From assembly GCA_013816895.1 (NCBI GenBank), contig JACDDR010000036.1, forward strand, positions 1 through 36,489: DNA of 36,489 bases, given 5' to 3'. This document shows, piece after piece, positions 1 through 8,732 of this stretch. Made by a program: the position numbers and the translations under genes. The stretch is from Bacteroidota bacterium (GTDB taxonomy: Bacteria; Bacteroidota; Bacteroidia; B-17B0; Aurantibacillaceae). Position 1 is the stretch's first letter; each line of letters starts with the position of its first letter. The notes below the pieces were generated by a model. The model saw only the letters and a list, made by a program, of their open reading frames with translations, searched no databases and was not told the origin of the DNA.

Positions 1-1245
1 TGCCAGCACCGTGCTGTCGCCATACTGGTTAACAAAATACGATTGGATATCTTTTTTTATTTTCTTATCCCATAAATAGCCCGCCGGAATTTTATTGTCT
101 ATTAAATGATTTGGCACATCTGATCCGCCATGATCGGCCGTTAAAAACACCACGTAATTATTTTTACCTACTTCTTTATCCAATATATTCAGTAGCTCCT
201 CAATGTCCTTGTCCAGTCTAAGGTAAGTATCTTCTACTTCAACGGAACGAGGCCCATAAGCGTGCGCTATAATATCCGTACTCGAGAAACTGATGCAAAA
301 AAGATCTGTAACATTATCCTTACCGAGCTGCTCGTTCTTGATACACTCTATCGCAAGGTCTTTTGTAATGCTGTTTCCAAAAGGAGTAGATTTTAAAATT
401 CCATAATTTCCTTTTTCAATAAAATTTTTATAGGAATAAGGAAAGGTTGGTTTATCTTTCTTATTAGGAACGCTTTCGTAATTATTATCATCCGCTATTG
501 AACTTGTGTAACCTTCAGGATATGCCATTGTACTCCACCCACCTTCAAGGTATTTTTTTGGCAATTGCTTCGCGTTAAAATCTTTTACCCATTGCGGCAG
601 CTCATTTACATACCAGCTCGATGTAACAAAGTTTCCGGTTTCTTCATCATACCAGTAGGCCCCGTCAGCAGCATGTCCTGCAGGTAATATAGCGCTACGG
701 TCTTTTAAAGCAATACCAAACACTTTTGCTTTTTTATTACTCGTCATTTTTATCTCATCGCCAATGGTAGAACTCAACTGATTTTTTGGCGACATCATTC
801 CGTTTTTATTTGCACAGCCAAGACTTTTTACCGATGAATCAGAAACACAATACATCATTGCGTTATTCTTTTTTGAATACCAGTCGTTCGCAATTATTCC
901 GTGAGTACGCGGTGTTGCACCTGTGTAAATGCTCGAGTGACCGGGTGCTGTGTAAGTTGGAATATAATTATAATGATTGTTTTTAAAATAATATCCGTCG
1001 TTTACCAGTCTGCGGAAACCTCCATTGGAGTAACGGTTCCAATAGCGATAGATAAAATCATTACGCATTTGATCTACCACTATTCCAACAACCAGTTTGG
1101 GTTTATGGGCATCTTCTGTCTCCAATCTTTTTTTAAGCGTTGTCTCTGATTCACGCTCAACCTTTCCTGCATCATCCGCGTTATTGTTCTGTGAAAAAAT
1201 AAATACAGGAATACTTAATACTATACCTAAAAAAAATCCGTTCAT
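1..1245 (-). CDS. PafA-like alkaline phosphatase, 3' end outside window
   Basis: Partial gene: 415 N-terminal codons are present and the frame stays open to the window edge. It encodes a periplasmic phosphomonoesterase of the alkaline phosphatase/NPP superfamily. Residues 1-19 look like a signal peptide ending in FSQ. The expected PafA active-site residues are all visible: metal ligand D58 (VVDQM), nucleophile T99 (YTAPGHSS), N120 (IANDW), K181 and R183 (LKDRSA), D324 and H328 (STDIIAH), D371 and H372 (TADHGG). The spacing fits Elizabethkingia PafA (T79, N100, K162, R164, D305, H309, D352, H353) with a shift of 19-20. The last metal His would lie beyond the window; PafA proteins are about 540 residues. 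The K-x-R pair argues for a monoesterase rather than a diesterase. The ATG is 1 bp after the stop of the upstream sugar dehydratase gene, so the two are probably co-transcribed. Family assignment is firm; the substrate is inferred. Confidence 0.9.
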   Translation of the reverse strand, partial: MNGFFLGIVLSIPVFIFSQNNNADDAGKVERESETTLKKRLETEDAHKPKLVVGIVVDQMRNDFIYRYWNRYSNGGFRRLVNDGYYFKNNHYNYIPTYTAPGHSSIYTGATPRTHGIIANDWYSKKNNAMMYCVSDSSVKSLGCANKNGMMSPKNQLSSTIGDEIKMTSNKKAKVFGIALKDRSAILPAGHAADGAYWYDEETGNFVTSSWYVNELPQWVKDFNAKQLPKKYLEGGWSTMAYPEGYTSSIADDNNYESVPNKKDKPTFPYSYKNFIEKGNYGILKSTPFGNSITKDLAIECIKNEQLGKDNVTDLFCISFSSTDIIAHAYGPRSVEVEDTYLRLDKDIEELLNILDKEVGKNNYVVFLTADHGGSDVPNHLIDNKIPAGYLWDKKIKKDIQSYFVNQYGDSTVLA

Positions 1246-1246
1246 A

Positions 1247-3130
1247 CTAATCTAATTTCTGGAAAACTGAATTGTTACTTTTAAATTCCGGCACCAGCTC
1301 TTTCATGCGCTGCACCATCAGTTCATTATTCTGTGTATCAAAAGTGGCAATCAGCTCGTTAATAATTGAGTTCACATCATCAAAACCATACTCCCTTACT
1401 TTGCCTATTAATATTTGTGAATGATGCGTAGGCAACACATTTTCATTATCCGCCAGCAATTCTTCGTATAGTTTTTCACCCGGACGTAAGCCTGTGTAAG
1501 TGATGTTAATGTCCTTGCCTTCTTTTAATCCTGAAAGTAAGATCATCTTTCGTGCCAGGTCAACAATTTTAATTGATTTACCCATGTTAAACAGAAAGAT
1601 CTCTCCTCCCTTTCCCATACTTGCCGCTTCCAGCACTAACTGGCTTGCCTCAGGGATGGTCATAAAATAACGGGTGATATCGGGATGCGTAATTGTAATT
1701 GGACCACCGGTATCTATCTGCTTTTTAAATCGTGGTATTACTGAGCCGTTGGAGCCCAATACATTTCCGAACCGTGTTGTAATGAATTTGGTATTTGTTT
1801 TTTTACCCAGACTTTGAATATAAATTTCAGCAATACGTTTACTGGCACCCATAACGTTTGTTGGATTTACAGCCTTGTCGGTACTCACAAACACAAAACG
1901 TTCCACTCCATGCGTTGCAGCGAGATCGGCCGTATTTTTTGTACCCAGCACATTTGTAAGAATGGATTCAGAAGGATTGTTCTCCATCATTGGAACATGT
2001 TTGTAAGCAGCGGCGTGAAAAACAATATTCGGTTTAAATGTGGCGAACACGTTGCTCATGCGTTCAAAATTCCTTACGTCCGCCATCACAACTTCAAAAG
2101 GTATGCTGCTAAACTTGTCGGAAAATTCCAGTTCCAGATCATGCAATGGGGTTTCGGCCTGATCGAGTAAATATATTTTTGCAGGTTGATATTTGGAACA
2201 CTGCCGCGCGAGCTCACTGCCAATACTGCCCGCAGCGCCTGTTATTAAAATAATTTTACCTTTTAACTGAGCGCTGATAATATCATTGTCCAGTTTTATC
2301 GGATCTCGTTCCAAAAGATCTTCAATATTAATACTGCGGATCTGATTAAAACTTAATTCGCCGTTGATCCATTTTGTAACCGGCGGAACGTTCAGTACGC
2401 GAACATTATTGGCAAGACATAAATCAGTGATCTCATTCTTCTTTTGAGGAGAAAGATTTTGAATGGAAATGATAACAAATTCGATTTCATGTTCTTTTAC
2501 AAGCTGAAGCAATTTATCAGGCGTGGAAATAAAAATGCCTTCTACACTTCTTCCCGCCTTTTCTTTATCGTCATCAATAAATCCAACCACTTTGTATTTA
2601 ATGGCCGCGTCCCTGTCAAGCGTGCGCTTTGTGATCATACCTGCCTCACCGGCACCGTAAATGATCACGTTCATTTTTTCTTTCGCAGGGTTCTTACTTT
2701 CAAAATAAATGGCTTTAACAGCAAGGCGGGAACTTATCATTAAAAATAAAGTCACTAATCCGTCGATGATAATCACCGAAGTGGGAATAAAATACGCGTC
2801 TAAAATAAATTTAAGAGAAAGAAGATTTAATGCAAAAACGAGGAGACTTCCTGTAAGAACTACAATAAAAATACGCGTTGTGTCACGTGAACTTGTATAA
2901 CGCACTACACCTTTGTATGTTTTTGAAAGGGCGAAGGAAATAAACCGGATACTAAGAACTATCAAAAAATCGTAAGGCAGATTTTTAGCGTCGGTAGGCG
3001 GAATGGTTGTAAAATCAAACTTAATTAAGAACGCAATGGTTAAGGCAAATGCGCAAATAAGTACATCGAGGATCAGGATAGACCAGCGCGGCAAATTATA
3101 ATCCCAGAAGAGCTTAAATAACCTGTACAT
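1247..3130 (-). CDS. Membrane nucleotide-sugar 4,6-dehydratase (CapD/WbpM/PglF type)
   Basis: The 627-residue product has the full architecture of the large CapD/WbpM family. There are about four N-terminal transmembrane helices (roughly residues 16-130), a first Rossmann-like domain with YGAGEAG at 158-164, and a C-terminal extended SDR domain with the NAD-binding GAAGSIG at 298-304. The catalytic Tyr of ordinary SDRs is replaced by Met: S416-T417-D418-K419 is followed by M427-GAS-K431, the Ser/Met/Lys triad known from WbpM-type UDP-GlcNAc C6 dehydratases. The likely reaction is NAD-dependent 4,6-dehydration of a UDP-HexNAc, the first step toward deoxy-amino sugars of capsule, O-antigen or protein glycans, at the inner face of the cytoplasmic membrane. 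It lies 17 bp after the secreted-protein gene and 1 bp before the phosphatase gene. Family is certain; the exact sugar product is not. Confidence 0.92.
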   Translation of the reverse strand: MYRLFKLFWDYNLPRWSILILDVLICAFALTIAFLIKFDFTTIPPTDAKNLPYDFLIVLSIRFISFALSKTYKGVVRYTSSRDTTRIFIVVLTGSLLVFALNLLSLKFILDAYFIPTSVIIIDGLVTLFLMISSRLAVKAIYFESKNPAKEKMNVIIYGAGEAGMITKRTLDRDAAIKYKVVGFIDDDKEKAGRSVEGIFISTPDKLLQLVKEHEIEFVIISIQNLSPQKKNEITDLCLANNVRVLNVPPVTKWINGELSFNQIRSINIEDLLERDPIKLDNDIISAQLKGKIILITGAAGSIGSELARQCSKYQPAKIYLLDQAETPLHDLELEFSDKFSSIPFEVVMADVRNFERMSNVFATFKPNIVFHAAAYKHVPMMENNPSESILTNVLGTKNTADLAATHGVERFVFVSTDKAVNPTNVMGASKRIAEIYIQSLGKKTNTKFITTRFGNVLGSNGSVIPRFKKQIDTGGPITITHPDITRYFMTIPEASQLVLEAASMGKGGEIFLFNMGKSIKIVDLARKMILLSGLKEGKDINITYTGLRPGEKLYEELLADNENVLPTHHSQILIGKVREYGFDDVNSIINELIATFDTQNNELMVQRMKELVPEFKSNNSVFQKLD

Positions 3131-3147
3131 AAGTACCGTAAAAATAC

Positions 3148-3828
3148 TTATTTTTTCTGAGCCCGGGGCGGCTGAACCGTGGCAGTTTTTGTGGCTTCAA
3201 TTGGCGGGATCACTTTCACTACAGGCTTAAAAGGCTTGTCACTTGCCGCTACCTCGCAGGCTGTGCAAATTTCTTTCCATTTTAATTCCATCCTGCATTC
3301 TGTTGGCTGTACATAAATTTTTTTCATGGTACTGTCGGGCATCTGGAACGCCATTTCCGTGGCCATGCTGCGGGGACCTTCAAACGAAAAGGGTTCTTTA
3401 AAATAATCTTCCAGGTGAATGTCTTTGATATGAACTTTTTTACCAAACACCATCGTGTACAACTCAAAAATAGCGCGTGCAATTTTAATGTTGATAAGGT
3501 TTGTGGTATTATCGTAGGTTATTTTTACATGCCCAATTACTTTTGTTTTATAGCTGATTGGGCCGGCATTTACCAAAGCGTCGCATGTGAAATCACTGCT
3601 ATCCGGGCGGATATTTATCTTCGGATTTTTAACCGTCCACTGGTAAGGAGCGGTGATAAACATGATCTCGTAAGTATTGGCACCACTGATATCTCCCACC
3701 GCGGCAAGCACTTTATTTACTGTTTCTTCATGCAGTGAAACCGTAAAATCATTGATCTCGTTTTTTTTCTGTTGTGAAAAAGAAGCAAATGAAATTAAAC
3801 AAAAAAGAAAGGGGATGAAAAATTTCAT
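3148..3828 (-). CDS. Secreted protein of unknown function
   Basis: This 226-residue protein begins with a clear signal peptide (about residues 1-18, hydrophobic FIPFLFCLISFASF then SQ), so it should be periplasmic or outer-membrane associated. No T9SS sorting tail or lipobox is seen. The body, about residues 25-190, looks mostly beta-stranded with alternating hydrophobic residues. The C-terminal region has two nearby cysteines (ICTAC) and ends in a Pro/Lys-rich tail. I do not recognise the family. The alternating amphipathic strands recall lipid-binding folds, but this is only an impression. The gene sits 14 bp after the DUF2130 gene and 17 bp before the sugar dehydratase gene on the same strand, so it is probably translated from one transcript with them. 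Confidence 0.75.
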   Translation of the reverse strand: MKFFIPFLFCLISFASFSQQKKNEINDFTVSLHEETVNKVLAAVGDISGANTYEIMFITAPYQWTVKNPKINIRPDSSDFTCDALVNAGPISYKTKVIGHVKITYDNTTNLINIKIARAIFELYTMVFGKKVHIKDIHLEDYFKEPFSFEGPRSMATEMAFQMPDSTMKKIYVQPTECRMELKWKEICTACEVAASDKPFKPVVKVIPPIEATKTATVQPPRAQKK

Positions 3829-3842
3829 ACGGTGTAAAAAAT

Positions 3843-5063
3843 TTATTCAAGAAGTTTTATGTCGCCCACCGCGTTACCGGCAATTCCTTTGATAGAGCCG
3901 TAAAACTGCGCTGTGTTGGTTAATGTTTTGTCGATCTGTTTCTCGCGTTCTTTCCAGATCTTTTCCATTTGTATTTTCTCGCGCGTAATGCCGTCTTTCA
4001 ATGCCAGCCAGCCTTCCAGAATGGCTTCAATGTTTTGCCGGAATTCAACTCCGGTAACATAACTGTAAATGAGGTGCGCTTTATCTGCCTTGTTTTCCTG
4101 GCTAACTACAGCTGTATTTATTTTGATGAGTGTATCCCTTAAAATAAAGGCTATCGCTTTAATATCAGCGAACCTGCAGATCCACACTCCCTCTCTAAAT
4201 CCAAAAGAATCCATGTCTTTTGGCAATGTTTCCGTTACCAGTATAGCCATATCGGCCTGCTGCGAACGCATATCCGTTTTCAATTTGTCTATCCAGTCGT
4301 TAGAAAAAGCTTTAGTGCGTTTGCTTTCGTAGATGATCTTACCGCAGGGTTGTGCCAGGTGATTGCGCACATGATGAATACAGTCTGCTCCTTTAATTCC
4401 TTTGGCCACTTCTTCCACCACGTCGAAAGGAAACGTGCTCCTTAGTAATTCTTCAAGGGCCAGTTCCTGCACTTCGCCCTGAAGCTGCATGCTGCCTTGT
4501 TCCATTTTACGCTGCATTACTTCAGTGAGCTCAACCTGGTCGGCCAGTTTTTTTTCCATCTCTCTGAACTTAAGCGCGTATTTCTCGCCTTCCATTTTTT
4601 TTGCCCGTTCCTCTATCTCCTTCTGCTTTTCCTGCATTTGCTTTTCAAGGTCAAGCTTCAGGCTCTCTTCCCGCTCTCTGAGCTGCTTTTCCTTTTGCAT
4701 CAGTTCAAGCTCTTTTACCTGGCTTTCTTTGAGTCTTTGGGACTTTTCTAGAAGCTCCTTATTCAGGGCTTCCATTTGAAGCTGCATTTCACCGGCTGCC
4801 TTTTTGATGGCTTCCTGCTCCAATTGCTGTTTTGCGGCCCGCATTTTATCGGCGATGATCTGTTCCTGATTCTCAGCCTGAAGTTTGATTTTCTCGCTTT
4901 CTTGCGCCAATTGGGCCTTTTCAGCTTCCATCTTCAACTTGTCCTCCTGGTACCTTTTCAGATACTTTCCCCTTATTTCGCCTTCTATCTCCTGAGCCAG
5001 GGCATTTCCGATGGGGAATTCATGCTGGCAGTTAGGACACCTCACTGTTGAATTATTGCTCAT
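3843..5063 (-). CDS. DUF2130 family coiled-coil protein
   Basis: The 406-residue protein has three parts. The N terminus has a single CPNC knuckle (C9, C12) in the context RCPNCQHEFP, half of a zinc ribbon. Residues 20-195 form a long Lys/Glu/Gln-rich coiled coil. Residues 195-395 match the DUF2130 domain. That domain shows GEVQELALEELL at 196-207, D227 in GADC, and IYESKRTK at 244-251, where E246 and K248 form an E-x-K signature. This order (acidic helix, D, ExK) is what PD-(D/E)XK nuclease folds show, so a DNA-binding or cleaving role is possible but not demonstrated. The gene is first in a minus-strand run and is divergent from sixA across a 151-bp gap. The family is common in bacteria and its role is unknown. 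Confidence 0.85.
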   Translation of the reverse strand: MSNNSTVRCPNCQHEFPIGNALAQEIEGEIRGKYLKRYQEDKLKMEAEKAQLAQESEKIKLQAENQEQIIADKMRAAKQQLEQEAIKKAAGEMQLQMEALNKELLEKSQRLKESQVKELELMQKEKQLREREESLKLDLEKQMQEKQKEIEERAKKMEGEKYALKFREMEKKLADQVELTEVMQRKMEQGSMQLQGEVQELALEELLRSTFPFDVVEEVAKGIKGADCIHHVRNHLAQPCGKIIYESKRTKAFSNDWIDKLKTDMRSQQADMAILVTETLPKDMDSFGFREGVWICRFADIKAIAFILRDTLIKINTAVVSQENKADKAHLIYSYVTGVEFRQNIEAILEGWLALKDGITREKIQMEKIWKEREKQIDKTLTNTAQFYGSIKGIAGNAVGDIKLLE

Positions 5064-5214
5064 AACAAAGCATTGTTTTATGTAAAATTATAGTTTTATT
5101 TTTTTTTATTTGCGCTTACTTTTCAAACATTAGTAACATGAAGAGTGGCCAGTGATTACGGGGAAGTCAACGCTTGTTTCGGATAACCATTTCAGAGATA
5201 AAAAATAAAAATAT
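5064..5214. other. Divergent intergenic region between DUF2130 and sixA
   Basis: This 151-bp AT-rich gap must hold promoters for both divergent transcription units. The minus-strand sequence 5082-5089 reads TAATTTTA and the plus-strand 5091-5098 reads TAGTTTTA. Each is one base away from the Bacteroidota -7 element TAnnTTTG, but neither has a TTG at the usual 19-21 bp spacing upstream. No ORF, hairpin or repeat of note was seen. The promoter assignment is left open. Confidence 0.3.
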
Positions 5215-5721
5215 ATGAAAGAACTATTCCTGATACGACACGCTAAAAGCGACTGGGGCACTGAGTTTCTGAAGGATGTGGACCGGCCGCTGAATGAGCG
5301 GGGTTATAGCGACGCTTACTTTATGAGCGGATGGTTTCTGAAAAATCAGACCGTGCCGGCAAAAATTCTTTCAAGCACTGCTACCCGCGCATTGAACACT
5401 GCGCTTATCTTTGCACGGACTTTCGATTTTAACATGAGCAATTTTGCACTTGAAAAAAATATTTATGAATCCTCCTCTAAAAATTTAATTTCCATCATCC
5501 GGGAACAACCGAATGATGTAACTTCTCTTGCTGTTTTTTGCCATAACCCCGCTATCACTGAAGTGTGTAATGCCCTGCTTAACGACTTTTTTATTGAGGA
5601 TGTACCAACCTGCGGAATAACAGGCATAAAATTTTCCGTGAACGGATGGCAGGATATAGCGGAAAAGAAAGGCGAACTGGGCTTTTACCAGTTTCCTAAA
5701 AACTTTAAGAACAATAACTGA
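5215..5721 (+). CDS. sixA: SixA-like phosphohistidine phosphatase
   Basis: This 168-residue member of the histidine phosphatase superfamily has the RHG-type signature LIRHAKSDWG at residues 6-15 (R8, with H9 as the phospho-accepting His). Second-half residues are R58 (TATRA) and H110 (CHNPAITEV). The length and the RHAKS form match SixA, which removes phosphate from phosphohistidine, for example on histidine-containing phosphotransfer proteins. It has no signal peptide and should be cytoplasmic. The ATG was chosen because the protein starts directly with the first beta strand (MKELFLIRHA) and no upstream start is better. It lies 10 bp before ppk1, so it is likely the first gene of the polyphosphate operon. 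SixA function is inferred from family; the in vivo substrate could be another phosphoprotein or small phosphate ester. Confidence 0.88.
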   Translation: MKELFLIRHAKSDWGTEFLKDVDRPLNERGYSDAYFMSGWFLKNQTVPAKILSSTATRALNTALIFARTFDFNMSNFALEKNIYESSSKNLISIIREQPNDVTSLAVFCHNPAITEVCNALLNDFFIEDVPTCGITGIKFSVNGWQDIAEKKGELGFYQFPKNFKNNN

Positions 5722-5731
5722 ACTCAATTGG

Positions 5732-7843
5732 ATGAAAAAAAAATCAACCCCATATATTAATCGCGAGATCAGTTGGCTATCCTTTAACGAAAGGGTATTA
5801 CAGGAAGCTGCGGATAAAACCACGCCTCTTATTGAACGTTTGAAATTCCTGGGGATTTTCAGTAACAACCGCGATGAATTTTACAGGGTGAGAGTAGCAA
5901 CCGTAAGACGCCTTTCAAAGCTCGGTAAAAAAGCAATCAGTGTTTATGGAGAAGATCCGAATGAGCTTCTCACAAGATTGCAGCGTCGCGTTATTGAACA
6001 GCAGAATCGTTTTGAAGATATTTACCAGGAACTTACCAAAGAACTTGCAGCCAGTAACGTTTTTATTATTAATGAGAAGGAACTAAGTCACGCGCAGCAA
6101 AATTTTGTGCGTGATTATTTCAGTGAAGAAGTAGTTTCTACCTTATTCCCGGTAATGATCGACGATGGCAAGCCTTTCCCTTACATGAAAGATAAGGCCA
6201 GTTATCTTTACCTCAAACTGGAGTCCATTCTTACAAAACAAAAAAACAAGTTCGCACTTATTGAAATTCCCTCGAAGGTTACACCCCGTTTTGTAGTGCT
6301 GCCAAAACAGGGCAACAAGCATTATATAATTTTGCTGGATGATGTAATTCGTTTTAACACCGATCAGATCTTTGATGTTTTCGGGTACCGCACCGTGGAA
6401 GCTTACAACATTAAGCTGACGCGTGATGCCGAACTGGAGATGGACAATGACGTAAGTAAAAGCATGATCGAAAAAATTTCGAAAAGTGTGAAGGCACGCA
6501 AGCAGGGACAACCTGTACGTTTTGTGTATGACGTAGCAATGCCTAACGACATGTTGAAGTACATCATGAAAAAATTGGGGATGGCAAAAAAAGACAATGC
6601 TATTCCCGGTGGCAGATATCACAACTTTAAAGATTTTATGAATTTCCCGAATCCGGGAGATAAGTCTCTGGTATATAACAATCCGCAGCCTTTACAGCAT
6701 AAGTATCTTATCAATAATCCTTTCACCACTTTAAAAGTCATCAAGCAGCGTGATATTTTATTGCATTATCCTTATCACACATACAATCATATTATTCACT
6801 TACTGCGTGAAGCCTCTATTGATCCAACGGTGGAAAGCATTAAGATCACGCTGTACCGTGTGGCGGCTGATTCTTCCAAAATAGCCAATGCATTGATCAA
6901 CGCCGTAAAAAACGGAAAAAAAGTTTCGGTACTCGTTGAACTGCAGGCGCGCTTTGATGAAGCCAATAATATTTACTGGGCCAACAAACTACAGGAAGAA
7001 GGAGCCAGGGTTATTTATGGCGTGCCGGGATTGAAGGTGCACTCTAAGCTGATTCTTATTACCACGAAAGAAAACGGAAAGACCGTTAACTACGCGCACA
7101 TTGGCACCGGTAATTTTAACGAGAAGACCGCCAGGGTATATACCGATTTTTCATTACTCACCGCCAACAAGCAAATTGCTGAAGACCTTGGGAAGGTATT
7201 TGACTTTTACGAAAACAATTTCAAAGTATTCCAGTTCAAGCATCTTTTGGTTGCGCCGTTTTTTATGCGCAGAGAATTGATAATGCTTATTAATAAAGAA
7301 ATTCAGTTTGCGAAAGCCAAAAAGAAAGCGGCCATCACTTTAAAATTAAACAGTCTGGTGGATAAGGAAATGATTGAAAAGCTGTACGAAGCCAGTAAGG
7401 CGGGTGTTCAGGTAACATTGATCATCAGAGGTGCGTGTTCACTGGTAACAGAATTGGAAGGTTGGAGCGATAATATCAAAGCTTTCAGTATAGTAGATAA
7501 ATTCCTGGAACACACGCGTGTATTTATTTTTAATAACAACGGGCACGAAAAGATTTTTATTTCCTCTGCAGACTGGATGAGCCGTAACCTTGATAGCAGA
7601 AGCGAAGTAGCGGTTCCGATCTATAACGCGGAAGTGCGTAAGCAGATAAAAGATATTATCGCCATTCAGCTTTCGGGAAATACAAAAGTGAGAATTCTTG
7701 ACAAAAAACAGGAGAACGTTTATAAAAAACCAAAACCCGGCGAAAAGAAAGTTCGGGCTCAGGACGCTGTGTACGAATATTTAAAAAAAGACAATGAAAA
7801 ATTCATGAGTCTTAAACAACAAAAAATAATTTTAAATAACTGA
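5732..7843 (+). CDS. ppk1: Polyphosphate kinase 1
   Basis: The 703-residue protein is a full-length PPK1, which reversibly transfers the ATP gamma-phosphate to inorganic polyphosphate. The N-terminal domain opens with INREISWLSFNERVL (9-23) and NNRDEFYRVR (45-54). The catalytic half contains ITLYRVAADS (372-381), VHSKLILI with the autophosphorylated His H437, and HIGTGNFNEKTA (456-467). The second catalytic His, H594, lies in FLEHTRVFIF. These match E. coli H435 and H592. A small oddity is the segment RGACSLVTELEGWSDNI (566-582): many PPK1s have a CCLRPG-like motif at that place, and here it is not conserved. The stop codon overlaps the ppx ATG by one base (TGATG at 7841-7845), suggesting translational coupling of synthesis and degradation. 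Confidence 0.97.
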   Translation: MKKKSTPYINREISWLSFNERVLQEAADKTTPLIERLKFLGIFSNNRDEFYRVRVATVRRLSKLGKKAISVYGEDPNELLTRLQRRVIEQQNRFEDIYQELTKELAASNVFIINEKELSHAQQNFVRDYFSEEVVSTLFPVMIDDGKPFPYMKDKASYLYLKLESILTKQKNKFALIEIPSKVTPRFVVLPKQGNKHYIILLDDVIRFNTDQIFDVFGYRTVEAYNIKLTRDAELEMDNDVSKSMIEKISKSVKARKQGQPVRFVYDVAMPNDMLKYIMKKLGMAKKDNAIPGGRYHNFKDFMNFPNPGDKSLVYNNPQPLQHKYLINNPFTTLKVIKQRDILLHYPYHTYNHIIHLLREASIDPTVESIKITLYRVAADSSKIANALINAVKNGKKVSVLVELQARFDEANNIYWANKLQEEGARVIYGVPGLKVHSKLILITTKENGKTVNYAHIGTGNFNEKTARVYTDFSLLTANKQIAEDLGKVFDFYENNFKVFQFKHLLVAPFFMRRELIMLINKEIQFAKAKKKAAITLKLNSLVDKEMIEKLYEASKAGVQVTLIIRGACSLVTELEGWSDNIKAFSIVDKFLEHTRVFIFNNNGHEKIFISSADWMSRNLDSRSEVAVPIYNAEVRKQIKDIIAIQLSGNTKVRILDKKQENVYKKPKPGEKKVRAQDAVYEYLKKDNEKFMSLKQQKIILNN

Positions 7844-8730
7844 TGGTTTTTGCAGCAATAGATATTGGAAGTAACGCTATACGACTGCTTTTTTGCAGGG
7901 TGTATATTGTAAACGGAAAGCCTCATTTCAATAAAGAAGAACTGATTCGCATGCCTGTACGTTTGGGCGAAGATGTATTTATGAATGGAAGGATATCCGA
8001 TGAAAAGGCCACGAAACTCATTACAGCCTTAAAGGGATTCCACCAGTTAATAATGGCGTATGGCGTGCAGGCTTCCCGCGCGGTAGCCACCAGCGCCATG
8101 CGCGACGCTGTAAATGGCGAGGAAGTGATAGCAAGAATTAAAGCTGAGGCTGATATTGAAGTGGAAATAATTGACGGGAAGAATGAAGCGGCACTGGTAT
8201 TTTCCAATCACATCGAAGATATTTTAAATCCGAAACACGCTTACTTATATATAGACGTGGGCGGCGGAAGCACCGAACTCACTTTGTATTTTGATAATAA
8301 AGTTATTGCAGCCAAGTCCTTTAATATTGGAACGGTGCGAATGTTGCTGGATAAAGTGGATAAAAACGAGTGGGATGAAATGAAAGCCTGGTTGAAAAAA
8401 AATACATTTGGCATCCATCCACTCTTCGCGATCGGCTCTGGTGGTAACATCAACAAGATCTTTAAAATGAGCGGTAAAAAAGAAACCAAGCATTTAAGTT
8501 ATGAGCGACTGAAAGGTCTTTATGAAATGTTGTCGTCTTACACCTACCAGGAACGGATCGAACGCCTGGAGTTAAAGCCCGATAGGGCAGACGTAATTGT
8601 GCCTGCAGCTAAGATTTTTTTAAGCGTAATGAAAAACGCTGATGTAGAAAAAATATTCGTGCCCCAGATAGGTTTATCTGACGGCCTGGTACATGAAATG
8701 TATGAAAGACACCTTGTGAAAGAAAAATAA
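7843..8730 (+). CDS. ppx: Short Ppx/GppA-family exopolyphosphatase
   Basis: This ASKHA-fold phosphatase has 295 residues. Motifs are AAIDIGSNAIRLL (4-16), the phosphate loop, RAVATSAMRDA (79-89), the likely catalytic glutamate E115 in DGKNEA, IDVGGGSTEL (137-146) and GSGGN near residue 205. It should hydrolyse terminal phosphate from polyphosphate and/or pppGpp. The length covers only the two N-terminal actin-like domains; the C-terminal HD-like region that makes E. coli PPX about 510 residues is absent. Short forms are common in Bacteroidota and Actinobacteria. The start overlaps the ppk1 stop by 1 bp and the stop is 2 bp before the cdaA start, so all three genes are probably one operon. Whether polyP or pppGpp is the main substrate cannot be told from sequence. 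Confidence 0.94.
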   Translation: MVFAAIDIGSNAIRLLFCRVYIVNGKPHFNKEELIRMPVRLGEDVFMNGRISDEKATKLITALKGFHQLIMAYGVQASRAVATSAMRDAVNGEEVIARIKAEADIEVEIIDGKNEAALVFSNHIEDILNPKHAYLYIDVGGGSTELTLYFDNKVIAAKSFNIGTVRMLLDKVDKNEWDEMKAWLKKNTFGIHPLFAIGSGGNINKIFKMSGKKETKHLSYERLKGLYEMLSSYTYQERIERLELKPDRADVIVPAAKIFLSVMKNADVEKIFVPQIGLSDGLVHEMYERHLVKEK

Positions 8731-8732
8731 TA

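Noticed and set aside
786-1149. Two overlapping plus-strand frames near the left edge
   Set aside because: They lie antisense to the alkaline phosphatase gene, whose catalytic residues all read on the minus strand.
3415-5051. Plus-strand frames opposite the unknown secreted protein and DUF2130 genes (3415-3738, 4489-4779, 4776-5051)
   Set aside because: They are low-complexity Ser/Phe/Leu-rich antisense translations of a Lys/Glu coiled coil and a signal-peptide gene.
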